A stretch of DNA of 17,940 nt from QHWK01 sp035315685 (GTDB lineage: Bacteria; Acidobacteriota; Vicinamibacteria; Vicinamibacterales; CAVVIG01), in assembly GCA_035315685.1 (NCBI GenBank), contig DATFXR010000111.1, forward strand, positions 1-17,940, in the 5' to 3' direction. Each line of letters begins with the position of its first letter. The stretch's first letter is position 1. The translations under genes were made by a program, and so were the position numbers. The notes below the pieces were generated by a model. The model had not been told where the DNA came from, ran no database searches, and was given only the letters and a program-made list of their open reading frames with translations. Positions 1-7,286 of this stretch are shown one piece after another.

Positions 1-99
1 CGTCGATGAGACGCGGTGATCGTCGCAGTTGACGCGTGGGGAGGGCCCGACAGCGCAGCATCGAAAGCCATGCGGACCATCCGAGCAGCAGGAACTGAC

Positions 100-1662
100 C
101 TATTCCACGGCAACGTCGACGAGCGACGGCATTGGCGAGCGCAAGGCTGCCGAAAGCGACGGCGCCAGTTCTTCCGGGTGCTCGACGCGCACGCCCGTAC
201 AGCCTAGCGATCGCGCGAGCCCCACGAAATCGATGCCGCCGAGCCGAGTGCCCACGAGATCAGTGATCTTGAAATGAGATGAGAACTCGCTCAGTGCCGC
301 ATACGCACGGTTGTTGACGATGACGATCGTCATCGGCAGCTCGAGTTGTGCCGCGGACCAGAGCGCCTGGATCGAATACATCGCTGAGCCGTCACCAAAC
401 AGCCCGATGACCCGCTGTGTCTCGCCCTTGGCGAGCGCAACACCGACTGCCGCTGGCAGGCCGTGACCGAGGCCGCCGCTCGCGCACGTGAAGAAACTCC
501 CGGGGCGCTCGACCGGCAAGTACCCCTGCATGATCTTTCGGCTCGACGGCGCTTCTTCGACGATGACGCTGTCGGACGGCCGGAGGTCCGAGAGCGTCTG
601 CATTGTATAGGCGACCGAGATCGGCCGGCGAGCGGTTGCGCGAGGCGGCATCTCGCGCCGCTCTGGAGCGGCACGCCTCGGTGTATCGGGTCGCTCCAGC
701 AGGCCGCTCAGGGCGTGACGGACACTGCCCACGATCGACGTGCCCACTGGCGTCAACGCCGCGACACCGGGATCGTCGACGATCTGGTACACCTCCGCAG
801 CATCCGGCACATGCGGCCCGAAGCCCTCGATGTGATACGTGAAAACGTGCGCTCCCAGCACCAGGATCAGATCATGGCCGGCGAGGGACTTGACGATCGT
901 CTCCCTGATCGGCGGAAGAAATCCCGCGAAGAGCGGATGCCGCTCCGGAAAGCTGCACCGGGACGACATCGGGCTGACCCACACGAGCGCCTGATGCCGC
1001 TCGGCCAGCGCCACGACCTCCTCCCACGCGGCATCTCGATCGACACCCGGTCCCACCACGAAGCCGGGACGAGCGCAGTGGTTGAGCCGATCGCCGAGCC
1101 GTGTCATGAACGCGGGATCCGGAAGCGTCGTTCGCGCGACGGCCCGAGGGGTGACCCATTCAGCATTGCGATCCCAGTCATCGACCGGGATCGAGACGAA
1201 CGTGGGACCACATGGCGGCTGCATCGCCGTGTAATATGCCCGGGCGATGGCCGCCGGCACATCCTCGCCCCGCGCCGGTTCGTGACTCCACTTCACGTAT
1301 GGCTTCGGCAGCTCCGTGGCCTCGGTCGCAAACAGGAACGGTTCGTACGGAAGGATCGAGCGCGCCTGCTGACCTGCGGTGATGACGAGCGGAGTCCGAT
1401 TGCGGTAGGCCGTGAAGATGTTGCCCATGGCGTGTCCGACGCCGGCTGCCGAATGCAGGTTGACCAGCGCGGCATTTCCGGTCGCCTGCGCATAGCCGTC
1501 CGCCATGCCGACCACTATCGACTCGTGCAGACCCACGATGTAGCGAAACTCTTGTGGGAAGTCTCGAAACAGCGGCAACTCGGTTGAGCCGGGGTTGCCG
1601 AAGATCGTGGTCATACCCAGGTCGGCAACCAGCTGTATCGCAGCTTCACGAACGGTAGGCAT
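100..1662 (-). CDS. mdlC: Benzoylformate decarboxylase-type ThDP enzyme
   Basis: A 520-residue thiamine-diphosphate enzyme of the benzoylformate decarboxylase group, which converts benzoylformate to benzaldehyde and CO2 in mandelate catabolism. The length is close to Pseudomonas MdlC (528 aa), and the order is that of ThDP decarboxylases. An N-terminal pyrimidine-binding domain carries NPGS (Ser26), the cofactor-activating Glu47 and the NLHSAAG motif (His70). A second histidine, His277 in FTYH, corresponds to BFD His281. The C-terminal ThDP motif starts at GDGS (423-426) and closes with NN (450-451). The ATG at 1662 is chosen because the protein then aligns from its first residues with MdlC; the frame stays open upstream without homology, and no clear Shine-Dalgarno is seen. 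No other mandelate-pathway gene lies nearby, so the physiological 2-keto acid is uncertain. Another ThDP decarboxylase or lyase specificity is possible, but the Ser26/His70/His277 set favours BFD. Confidence 0.85.
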   Translation of the reverse strand: MPTVREAAIQLVADLGMTTIFGNPGSTELPLFRDFPQEFRYIVGLHESIVVGMADGYAQATGNAALVNLHSAAGVGHAMGNIFTAYRNRTPLVITAGQQARSILPYEPFLFATEATELPKPYVKWSHEPARGEDVPAAIARAYYTAMQPPCGPTFVSIPVDDWDRNAEWVTPRAVARTTLPDPAFMTRLGDRLNHCARPGFVVGPGVDRDAAWEEVVALAERHQALVWVSPMSSRCSFPERHPLFAGFLPPIRETIVKSLAGHDLILVLGAHVFTYHIEGFGPHVPDAAEVYQIVDDPGVAALTPVGTSIVGSVRHALSGLLERPDTPRRAAPERREMPPRATARRPISVAYTMQTLSDLRPSDSVIVEEAPSSRKIMQGYLPVERPGSFFTCASGGLGHGLPAAVGVALAKGETQRVIGLFGDGSAMYSIQALWSAAQLELPMTIVIVNNRAYAALSEFSSHFKITDLVGTRLGGIDFVGLARSLGCTGVRVEHPEELAPSLSAALRSPMPSLVDVAVE

Positions 1663-1811
1663 TACGTGGCATCGTGTCGGTCGGCCCCGTGTACGTCGGT
1701 CGCGCGTGTATCGAGCGTTCGTCTGACGTACTGGCCGGTAATGATACCGCTGGCGCGGCGGCTGGGGCGGCTCGCACGCTCGTAGAATTTCGACCCGATG
1801 GCGATCCGCGG

Positions 1812-2111
1812 TCAGCCGATCCAGCTCTCGAACACATCGAAACCGGTCGGGCCGCTGCCCGTGTTCTTGACCTCGATGTTCACGTGCTTCTTTTCGCCGT
1901 TGTAGTTGTCGCGAAGCCACGTGCATTCGACCTTCGTGATCTGAACGGTCCCTGAGGCTGAACCGTGCGAGCCGGAGACGGTCGGCGGCACCGGATACGC
2001 AAAGTAGCCGAGTACCGTGCCCCACGGCGGGTTGTTCCACTGGAAGTTGTGAGTGGCGCCGGCCGCCAGGGAGGCGACACTTCCGATCTTCGTGCTGTTG
2101 ATAGTGGGCAT
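1812..2111 (-). CDS. Small conserved-looking protein of unknown function (99 aa)
   Basis: I do not recognise the family. The 99-residue product starts MPTINSTKIGSVASLAAGA and ends FESWIG. It has alternating short polar and hydrophobic stretches rich in Gly, Ser, Thr, Asn and Trp, with no long helix, membrane segment or signal peptide. This suggests a small all-beta domain, possibly a cytosolic beta-sandwich. The start is very well supported: the non-coding side reads TTTCAGGAGGACGCTC before the ATG, an AGGAGG at ideal spacing. The frame remains open upstream, but that extension has no start signal and an arginine/proline-rich out-of-frame look. The gene lies on the same strand as mdlC, 149 bp upstream of it, so cotranscription is possible but not shown. 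Confidence 0.72.
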   Translation of the reverse strand: MPTINSTKIGSVASLAAGATHNFQWNNPPWGTVLGYFAYPVPPTVSGSHGSASGTVQITKVECTWLRDNYNGEKKHVNIEVKNTGSGPTGFDVFESWIG

Positions 2112-2381
2112 GAGCGTCCTCCTGAAAGGAGTCGCGCCTGGAATCCGCTCGCCAGGTGCGCAACCTCGTTTTGATGGTACCGGTGCCGGGTCCAGGTCAT
2201 GCACAGTGTCGACACCCGGCTTGACTTCCACCGGACAGCGCGGCACCATCGGTCCGGTGCGCTGGGAGCGCCCGCGGGTCCGCGCGAAGGACTGAGTCCA
2301 CCCCTTCTGACCATCTCGTGACTGCACGGCTGTCTCCGTGCTGCTCGGTTTGCGGACCACCGGCATCAGCATGGAGGTCAC

Positions 2382-3950
2382 ATGACGGCCAGGCAGTTAC
2401 CCGAGCGCCCGAACCTCGAACAGCTCAAACAGCAGGCGAAGGATCTGCTGCGCTCCGCCCGCACCAACGACGCCGCTGCCCTTCAACGATTCCGAATCCT
2501 GCCCGCGTTCGCGCGCCGCTCCGAGGCTGATCTCGGGCGCACGGCGCTCGCGCTCCACGACGCGCAGTCGGTGATTGCCCGTGAGCACGGCTTCGATTCG
2601 TGGAACGCATTGCGCGAGCGCGTCGAAGAGTTGACCCTCGAATTCGCTGCCGCAGTCGACCAGTTCATCGAGGCGGCAACTGACGGGCGCGCGGATCGCG
2701 CCGAACGGCTGCTCGCGCTGCACCCGGCGATCGCTCACGCCAATTTCCACAGCGCGCTGCTCGTCGGCGATGCGCCGGCGGTCGAGGCGCGCCTTGCCGA
2801 TCATCCTGAACTGGCGACCGCTCCGGGTGGGCCGCGCATGTGGCAGCCGCTGCACTATGTCTGCTACACGTCGGTCGGTGCGCGTTCCGGAACGCGGGAA
2901 GAAGGATTGGTCACAATCGCGCGTCGCCTCATCTTGCTCGGAGCCGACCCGAATCTTCGTTTCCCGTGGCTGCACCATGCGGTGCAGCGTCCGGTCCTCT
3001 GGGGCTCCGTGTCGGTGGTCCGTTCCCTTCGCCTCGCGGCCGCTCTGCTCGACGCCGGCGCCGATCCGAGCGACGGCGTCACACTGCCGCTCGCGGCCGG
3101 AGCGGGCAATGTGGCGGCGCTCGAGCTGCTCGTCATGCACGGCGCTGACGTCAACCGCCCCTGGGCGACCGACGGGACGCCGCCGCTCTACGCGATTCTC
3201 CATTGGGCGAAGACGGACGCGGGCGCGCGCTGGTTGTTGGAGCATGGCGCCGATCCGGATCGGGTGGTCGCCGAAAACGGCGAGACCCCGCTGCACGTGG
3301 TGGCTGCCAGTTGGGACGTTCCGCTTGCGGAGGAGCTGGTCAATCGCGGTGCGGATATCGCTCCCGCGCGTGCCGATGGCCGCACCCCGTACGCGGTAGC
3401 CGAGTTGAATGGCAATCGTGAAGTCGCGGCATGGCTGCTCGCGCACGGCGCGCCGCGCGACTTGTCCGACGTCGATCGACTGGTGTCGGCGTGCAGTCGC
3501 GGCGACCGGACCGTTGCGGCGGCAATGTTAGCGGCGCGGCCTGATCTTCGCCGCGCGATCGGTCCCGAGCACTACGCTGCGTTCTACCGCGCTGTTGAGC
3601 GCAATGACATCAACGCGATCGAGGCGATGCTCGAGTGCGGCTTCGATCCGAACCGCCCTGACGAATCGATCGGCAAGACCGCGCTGCACGCCGCAGCAAT
3701 GGAAGGATGGCCCGCCGCGGTGCGCGTGCTGCTCACTCATGGCGCGTCGGTCACCGTGCGCGACCGCGAGTTCAAAGCCCAGCCGCTGATCTGGGCCGCG
3801 GAGGGCTCGCGCACGGATCGGGCGGACCGAGATCACGCCGCCGTCGGACAGCTGCTGCTCGATGCCGGTTCGCCCGTGGACTGGCAGCAGGGCGATGAAC
3901 CGTCCGACGGGATCGTCGAGATCGTGAACGCGTGGCGCGGACTTGAATAG
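2382..3950 (+). CDS. Ankyrin-repeat protein
   Basis: A 522-residue soluble repeat protein. Residues 10-80 form the helical N-terminal module often found in this group (LKQQAKDLLRSAR, then ALHDAQSVIAREHGFDSW). Ankyrin repeats follow at roughly 105-355 and 395-500, marked by recurrent GADPN, GADVN, HGADPD and RGADI turns and by TPLHVVAA and TALHAAAM helix starts. A degenerate stretch at about 360-395 separates the two arrays. Ankyrin repeats bind protein partners; the partner here is unknown. There is no signal peptide, membrane segment or attached enzymatic domain. The ATG is preceded by GGAGGTCAC, a good Shine-Dalgarno, and the next upstream start in frame is not better. The gene stands alone, divergent from the 99-residue gene across 270 bp. 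Confidence 0.9.
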   Translation: MTARQLPERPNLEQLKQQAKDLLRSARTNDAAALQRFRILPAFARRSEADLGRTALALHDAQSVIAREHGFDSWNALRERVEELTLEFAAAVDQFIEAATDGRADRAERLLALHPAIAHANFHSALLVGDAPAVEARLADHPELATAPGGPRMWQPLHYVCYTSVGARSGTREEGLVTIARRLILLGADPNLRFPWLHHAVQRPVLWGSVSVVRSLRLAAALLDAGADPSDGVTLPLAAGAGNVAALELLVMHGADVNRPWATDGTPPLYAILHWAKTDAGARWLLEHGADPDRVVAENGETPLHVVAASWDVPLAEELVNRGADIAPARADGRTPYAVAELNGNREVAAWLLAHGAPRDLSDVDRLVSACSRGDRTVAAAMLAARPDLRRAIGPEHYAAFYRAVERNDINAIEAMLECGFDPNRPDESIGKTALHAAAMEGWPAAVRVLLTHGASVTVRDREFKAQPLIWAAEGSRTDRADRDHAAVGQLLLDAGSPVDWQQGDEPSDGIVEIVNAWRGLE

Positions 3951-3976
3951 CGCGGCCGCGTCTTTCAAACGCTAAG

Positions 3977-4131
3977 AGAGCGTCGCAAAATTAGCTCAAG
4001 GCGGGTCCTGTCCGCGAACAGCCCACCGGGTGCTCGCCAGAAAAGCACTCGTCACGGCCCACGGCTCCGCGCCCGGCGGGGCGGCCCCGTTCGCGGCCAC
4101 CCGCGAGCGAGCTAATTTTGCAACCTGCTCT
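3977..4131. repeat. MITE-like palindromic element, imperfect inverted repeats
   Basis: The left end AGAGCGTCGCAAAATTAGCTC (3977-3997) is matched in inverted orientation by the right end at 4109-4131, with a perfect 13-base core GCAAAATTAGCTC. The symmetry continues inward: GCGGGT (4001-4006) pairs with ACCCGC, and CCGCGAAC (4012-4019) pairs with GTTCGCGG (4089-4096). The arms are therefore about 42 bases each around a 69-base GC-rich centre. There is no reading frame of interest inside. Size, terminal symmetry and absence of coding capacity suit a non-autonomous miniature element or a REP-like structured repeat. No clear target duplication was found at the flanks, and no second copy exists in this window, so mobility is inference. 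Confidence 0.6.
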
Positions 4132-4149
4132 AAATAGAAAGGGATCGCA

Positions 4150-4359
4150 ATGCACGAGAACGGCATTGCCGAGATTCCTCAATTCAATTTGAGCAAGATT
4201 CTCCTCGTCTGGGCAGCAGCCGCGCCGATGGACACCACGTGCTACGGGGAAAGCGCGAAACGCCGTAGTCATCGCGCGACACTCTCGGCACGAACACACG
4301 TTCAACGCGGCGGTCGACACACTCAGCGCGACTGCCAGGCGCGCACGCCTCCCTGTTGA
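4150..4359 (+). pseudogene. N-terminal remnant, CPBP-family membrane protease-like
   Basis: The short frame starts at an ATG with a plausible ribosome site (AAAGGGA). Its first 25 or so residues read FNLSKILLVWAAAAPM, which resembles the first membrane helix of CPBP (CAAX protease and bacteriocin-processing) intramembrane proteases. After this the sequence turns into an unrelated Cys/Arg/His-rich frame that ends at 4359. Members of the family are normally 200-300 residues with several helices and EExxxR/H motifs, none of which is present. I read this as the intact 5' end of a gene whose remainder was lost, next to the palindromic element at 3977-4131. The family assignment rests on a short match and is tentative. 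Confidence 0.35.
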
Positions 4360-4366
4360 CTGCCGC

Positions 4367-4795
4367 CTATCGGGCGGGGACGGAGTCGCTGCGGGTCGTC
4401 TGAGCGCCGCTCTCGGTTGGCGCGGGCCGCCGTTCAGCGGCACCAATGAGAATCTTTTCGAGCACGCTCAGATGCTCGGCAGTCGCCTCGCTCAGCGCCG
4501 CGCGATACCTGACCTCCGCCTGGCCGCGCCGCACTGCCTCGAGCGCCCGCTTGATCCAATCGGCCCTTCGCGCAGCGGCCCGCGGACCGTCGGCCGGCTC
4601 TGAAATGACCCACTCCAGCCACTTCTGCTTCGCCAGCGCGCGAGCCTTCCACAGCTGCGTTTGCAATTCGAACAAATGGGCCTGATTCGACAGCAGCATC
4701 TTCGAGGCCGCATCCAGGTCCGATCCTCCTGCCGACTGTGAACCACTTCTCTTCAGCGTTGAATCCATAGTTGTGGCCTGTATCCAACGAAACAT
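4367..4795 (-). CDS. Helical protein of unknown function
   Basis: Unrecognised 142-residue protein, or 133 residues if translation begins at the ATG at 4768. Residues about 30-115 are predicted by eye to be almost wholly alpha-helical and rich in Ala, Leu, Arg, Glu and Gln (for example LLSNQAHLFELQTQLWKARA and VLEKILIGAAERR), with charged and hydrophobic residues in heptad-like spacing. The N- and C-terminal 15-25 residues are Ser/Thr/Pro-rich and probably disordered. The helical core recalls phasin-like or small coiled-coil assembly proteins, but no signature motif is present. Neither candidate start has a strong Shine-Dalgarno. The gene follows the bipolar repeat gene on the same strand after 119 bp, which suggests but does not prove a functional link. 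Confidence 0.6.
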   Translation of the reverse strand: MFRWIQATTMDSTLKRSGSQSAGGSDLDAASKMLLSNQAHLFELQTQLWKARALAKQKWLEWVISEPADGPRAAARRADWIKRALEAVRRGQAEVRYRAALSEATAEHLSVLEKILIGAAERRPAPTESGAQTTRSDSVPAR

Positions 4796-4914
4796 GTCTT
4801 CGTGAACTCACTCCATCGTGTCGGCGCGAGCAGCGCCGGTTCCTGAACCGTATTGACGGCGGTTCGGCCGGCGCTACTCGATACGCGATTGCCATCCGAG
4901 ACGGATCGGATTGG

Positions 4915-5478
4915 CTACCCGACGGCCCGGAGCCTCGAGCCGACCGCGACCCGCCTGGCCAACCGGATCCGGCGGCGTGCCCGGATTGCCGCGATCGCGA
5001 GCAGACGGGCGCGTTTTCGAGCCCGGACTGCTGCAATCAGGATCAGCCGCGTCCGTCGCTTCGCGCGGATCGCCGCGAGCGCCGCGATGCGCGCGCGCCG
5101 GCGGTGCTTGAGCGCCAAGACAGCGAGCAGCCGCGCGCGGCGGCGCGCGTTGCGCGCGGCTCGACCGACCAGCAAGGCACGACGGCGCGCCCTGACACCC
5201 AGAGCAGCGCGCGAGAGTCTCTGCCCGGTTTCGGGGGCCTCGTCCTCCTGATCGTCTTCGCCCGCCTCGTCCTCCAGACCCATGAGCTCCGTCAACTGTT
5301 CGTCCTCAGAGTCCGCGTCGTATGAGTCCTCGTCTTCGTCGGCTTCTTCGCCTTCCTGTGCCAGCAACTCGAAGGGTTCCTCATCTTCTTCGTCGCCCTC
5401 CAGACCGCTGAGTTCGACCGGGTCGTTCTCTTCTTCGAGGTCCAAGAGTTCGCTCGGGTCCTCCATGGACAGCTTCAT
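4915..5478 (-). CDS. Charge-bipolar protein with acidic head and 14-residue basic repeats
   Basis: No family recognised. The 187-residue protein splits into two opposite halves. Residues 1-83 contain 41 Asp/Glu and a single Lys, with four spaced copies of an ELxxLE-like unit (10-15, 22-27, 37-42, 64-69). Residues 84-187 contain 36 Arg/Lys and no acidic residue. Positions 96-179 form six consecutive 14-residue repeats with consensus RARRRARLLAIAAI, so a seven-residue basic block alternates with a seven-residue aliphatic block in exact register. The start is supported by AAGGAGGGAGTC before the ATG. There is no signal peptide or classical membrane helix. By analogy with other polycationic repeats the tail could bind nucleic acid, polyphosphate or anionic membrane, and the acidic head could mask it or drive self-association; these roles are inference. 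Confidence 0.8.
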   Translation of the reverse strand: MKLSMEDPSELLDLEEENDPVELSGLEGDEEDEEPFELLAQEGEEADEDEDSYDADSEDEQLTELMGLEDEAGEDDQEDEAPETGQRLSRAALGVRARRRALLVGRAARNARRRARLLAVLALKHRRRARIAALAAIRAKRRTRLILIAAVRARKRARLLAIAAIRARRRIRLARRVAVGSRLRAVG

Positions 5479-6234
5479 GACTCCCTCCTTGCTTCCATTA
5501 CCACCTGCTGCCGGCGCGCTCGGTTCAGTCTCTCCAGCTCCTGCGCCTCCCGTTCACGGTGAGTCGGTGAACATGGGTGACATCGAATGAAGCATCAAGT
5601 TGGCCATCGTCTTTGTTCGAGATTGCGGGCGCGAGACGGAAAGAGACGGGATGGCGGCATGTCGCTCCCACGTCCTGACGTGGCGCGCTCCCAAATTCCG
5701 GAGTTCGCGAGTTGCAGCTGTTGAAAGTTTCGCAGAGGCACGCAACAGCGATGTTACAGAGGCGCGATCAACACAAGGCGAAGAACTCAGCGCGTTCGCG
5801 ACAGGCGAGATCGGCACGATGGCGGCATGCAATCCCAACAGCCGCCAACTTAGTGGCGTGTGGTTTCGTCGATACGCGTTCTCGGCTCGACAAAATCCGC
5901 GAAGCGTTCACTTACGAAATTCTCTGCTTTCGTGGCGCGCATCGGGCGACGCTGAGCGTCTGCTACTCGGCACGTGCCCGTATGACAGCGGAGCGCGCCA
6001 TGACGACGCTGTAACCACACAGTAACAATCGCGTCACGCTCCTTGGCACGACCGGCGTCGCTCTGACCAACAAGCACGACGAGGATTGCATCAAGAGAAA
6101 ATGACGAACCCGTACTAACGTAAAACGCCGATCGGCGCCGGAACGAATCAAGCGTTCATTGAACTCAGCCGCGTGTGCGCTGGGCGGCCGTGCCGTTGCT
6201 GTCGCACTCTCTGCAGTTCGTCCTGACGCGACTC
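5479..6234. other. Long intergenic region, no gene recognised
   Basis: About 750 bp between the bipolar-protein start and the 3' end of the DedA gene. Open frames on both strands are of low-complexity composition, lack ribosome sites and match no family I know. Small structures present are the inverted repeat at 5552-5572, a CCACGTC-CT-GACGTGG palindrome at 5668-5683, and an 11-base direct repeat ATGGCGGCATG at 5651-5661 and 5819-5829. The stretch is locally less GC-rich around 5680-6130 than its neighbours. It may hold a promoter region, decayed sequence or an RNA, none of which can be told from the sequence alone. Confidence 0.4.
5552..5572. promoter_or_regulatory. Possible operator: GTTCAC-N9-GTGAAC inverted repeat
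   Basis: A perfect six-base inverted repeat with a nine-base spacer lies 74-94 bases upstream of the bipolar-protein start. The left arm also begins a smaller nested palindrome, TCACGGTGA. Position and symmetry fit a dimeric repressor site in the promoter of that gene. No convincing -35/-10 pair was found to anchor it. Confidence 0.25.
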
Positions 6235-6825
6235 TTACGTCCGCCGCCGCTGCGCGACCACGCGCAGGATCCCGTACACGACAAGCGCGCTGGCGGCGAT
6301 CACCGCGATCCGGACCGTGTGCATGCGGACTGCGGCCACCACCTCCGGCCAGCGATCGCCGGCGAAGTAGCCGATCGCGAGAAACACCGAGCACCAGATG
6401 ATCCCGCCCGGATAGGCGAAGGCTGCGAAGCGGTGGTACTCGAGTGATCCGGATCCGGCGGCGATCGCCGTGACGTGGCGGACGCCGGGGATGAAGTAGC
6501 CGAACGTCAGCAGCCAGCCGCCGAACCGGCGGAACCAGTTCTCTGCGCGCTCGAGCGCGTCACGATGACGTGCGAATCGTGCGTGCAGCACCGGAAACCC
6601 CACCCAGCGGCCGACGCCGTAGCTCAACGTGATGCCGCTCAGGCAGCCGGCGACGGCGGCGAACACGGTCGCCGGCAGTTGCAATCGGCCGCTGGCGACG
6701 AGCGCGCCGGCGACGGTGAGCAGCAGCTCGTCCGGGATCGGCACGCCGAAGATCCCGAACACCTGCGCGAGGAACAGGAGTGGAGCGCCGAACCGCACGA
6801 GCCAGCCGACCAGCTCGCGTTCCAT
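6235..6825 (-). CDS. DedA family membrane protein
   Basis: A 196-residue integral membrane protein of the DedA (SNARE-associated/VTT domain) family, whose better-known members flip undecaprenyl phosphate or phospholipids and support envelope homeostasis. Visible hallmarks are the N-terminal GVPIPDELLLTVAGAL segment near residues 27-42, the re-entrant FGYFIPGVRHVTAIAAGSGS motif with the family's conserved PGxR arginine, and a C-terminal membrane helix before a basic tail. The ATG at 6825 is preferred over in-frame ATGs at 6891 and 6936. From there the protein aligns with the usual DedA N-terminus (MERELVGWLVRFG), and the longer forms would overlap the divergent gene starting at 6890. No Shine-Dalgarno is obvious. 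Substrate unknown. Confidence 0.88.
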   Translation of the reverse strand: MERELVGWLVRFGAPLLFLAQVFGIFGVPIPDELLLTVAGALVASGRLQLPATVFAAVAGCLSGITLSYGVGRWVGFPVLHARFARHRDALERAENWFRRFGGWLLTFGYFIPGVRHVTAIAAGSGSLEYHRFAAFAYPGGIIWCSVFLAIGYFAGDRWPEVVAAVRMHTVRIAVIAASALVVYGILRVVAQRRRT

Positions 6826-6889
6826 CAGCGACCAGCATGACACGAAAGCGCGTCCCGGCAAGCCGAACGATTCCGTAAAATCGCTGGTC

Positions 6890-7252
6890 ATGCCAACCAC
6901 ATTGATGGTGGTACTGAGCGCGATCGGCGCGACCATATTTCTCGCACGTGCATTTCGTCAGCACGCGACTCCGCCGTCGCTCGAGCTCTTGATGACGGCA
7001 TGGGTGCTTGCGCCGTTCGTTGCGTTCCTCATCGGGAGCGCCTTGCTTGCGCGATCGGGCCGCGGCACGCGAGACGCGCTGCGCTATGCGATCGGCATCG
7101 GGTCGATCGTTCCGCTCGCAGTTTATGCAATCAACGCGGCTCGACCACTGTCTGAGAAGGCCGCTGCCATTTTTGTGGTGATGCCGCCGATGTCACTGGC
7201 GCTGGCTGCAGCGACACTCGCGCTGGGCACGATCGTCAGACGCCGCAAATGA
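6890..7252 (+). CDS. Small multi-pass membrane protein, unknown function
   Basis: A 120-residue protein with four predicted membrane helices: about 4-20 (LMVVLSAIGATIFLA), 33-54 (MTAWVLAPFVAFLIGSALLA), 62-82 (YAIGIGSIVPLAVYAI) and 92-115 (VVMPPMSLALAAATLALG). A short RRRK tail follows. No enzymatic motif is visible and I do not recognise a family. The start at 6890 is chosen for the beginning of the hydrophobic profile; the ATG at 6905 is also possible, and the upstream ribosome site is weak. The gene lies 34 bp before the GNAT gene on the same strand, so the two may be cotranscribed. It is divergent from the DedA gene, with about 65 bp shared as promoter space. Confidence 0.65.
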   Translation: MPTTLMVVLSAIGATIFLARAFRQHATPPSLELLMTAWVLAPFVAFLIGSALLARSGRGTRDALRYAIGIGSIVPLAVYAINAARPLSEKAAAIFVVMPPMSLALAAATLALGTIVRRRK

Positions 7253-7286
7253 TCGCCTATTGCATCGGGAGCGATACGATTGTGCG

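Noticed and set aside
463..1587. 374-codon open frame on the plus strand inside mdlC
   Set aside because: Antisense shadow of a clearly conserved enzyme; Arg/His-rich composition, no ribosome site and no family resemblance.
1663..2163. 167-residue N-terminal extension of mdlC
   Set aside because: Frame is open to a TTG, but the extension is Arg-rich, overlaps the 99-residue gene and does not belong to the family.
2112..2381. GATGGTACCGGTGCC and GGCACCATCGG as an operator pair between divergent genes
   Set aside because: Only part of each arm pairs and the spacing is long; weaker than expected for an operator.
2397..3446. 349-codon minus-strand frame across the ankyrin gene
   Set aside because: Mirror of the ankyrin coding frame in high-GC DNA; composition is shadow-like.
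3991..4446. 151-codon minus-strand frame covering the palindromic element
   Set aside because: It runs through a palindromic non-coding element and a decayed gene and has no ribosome site.
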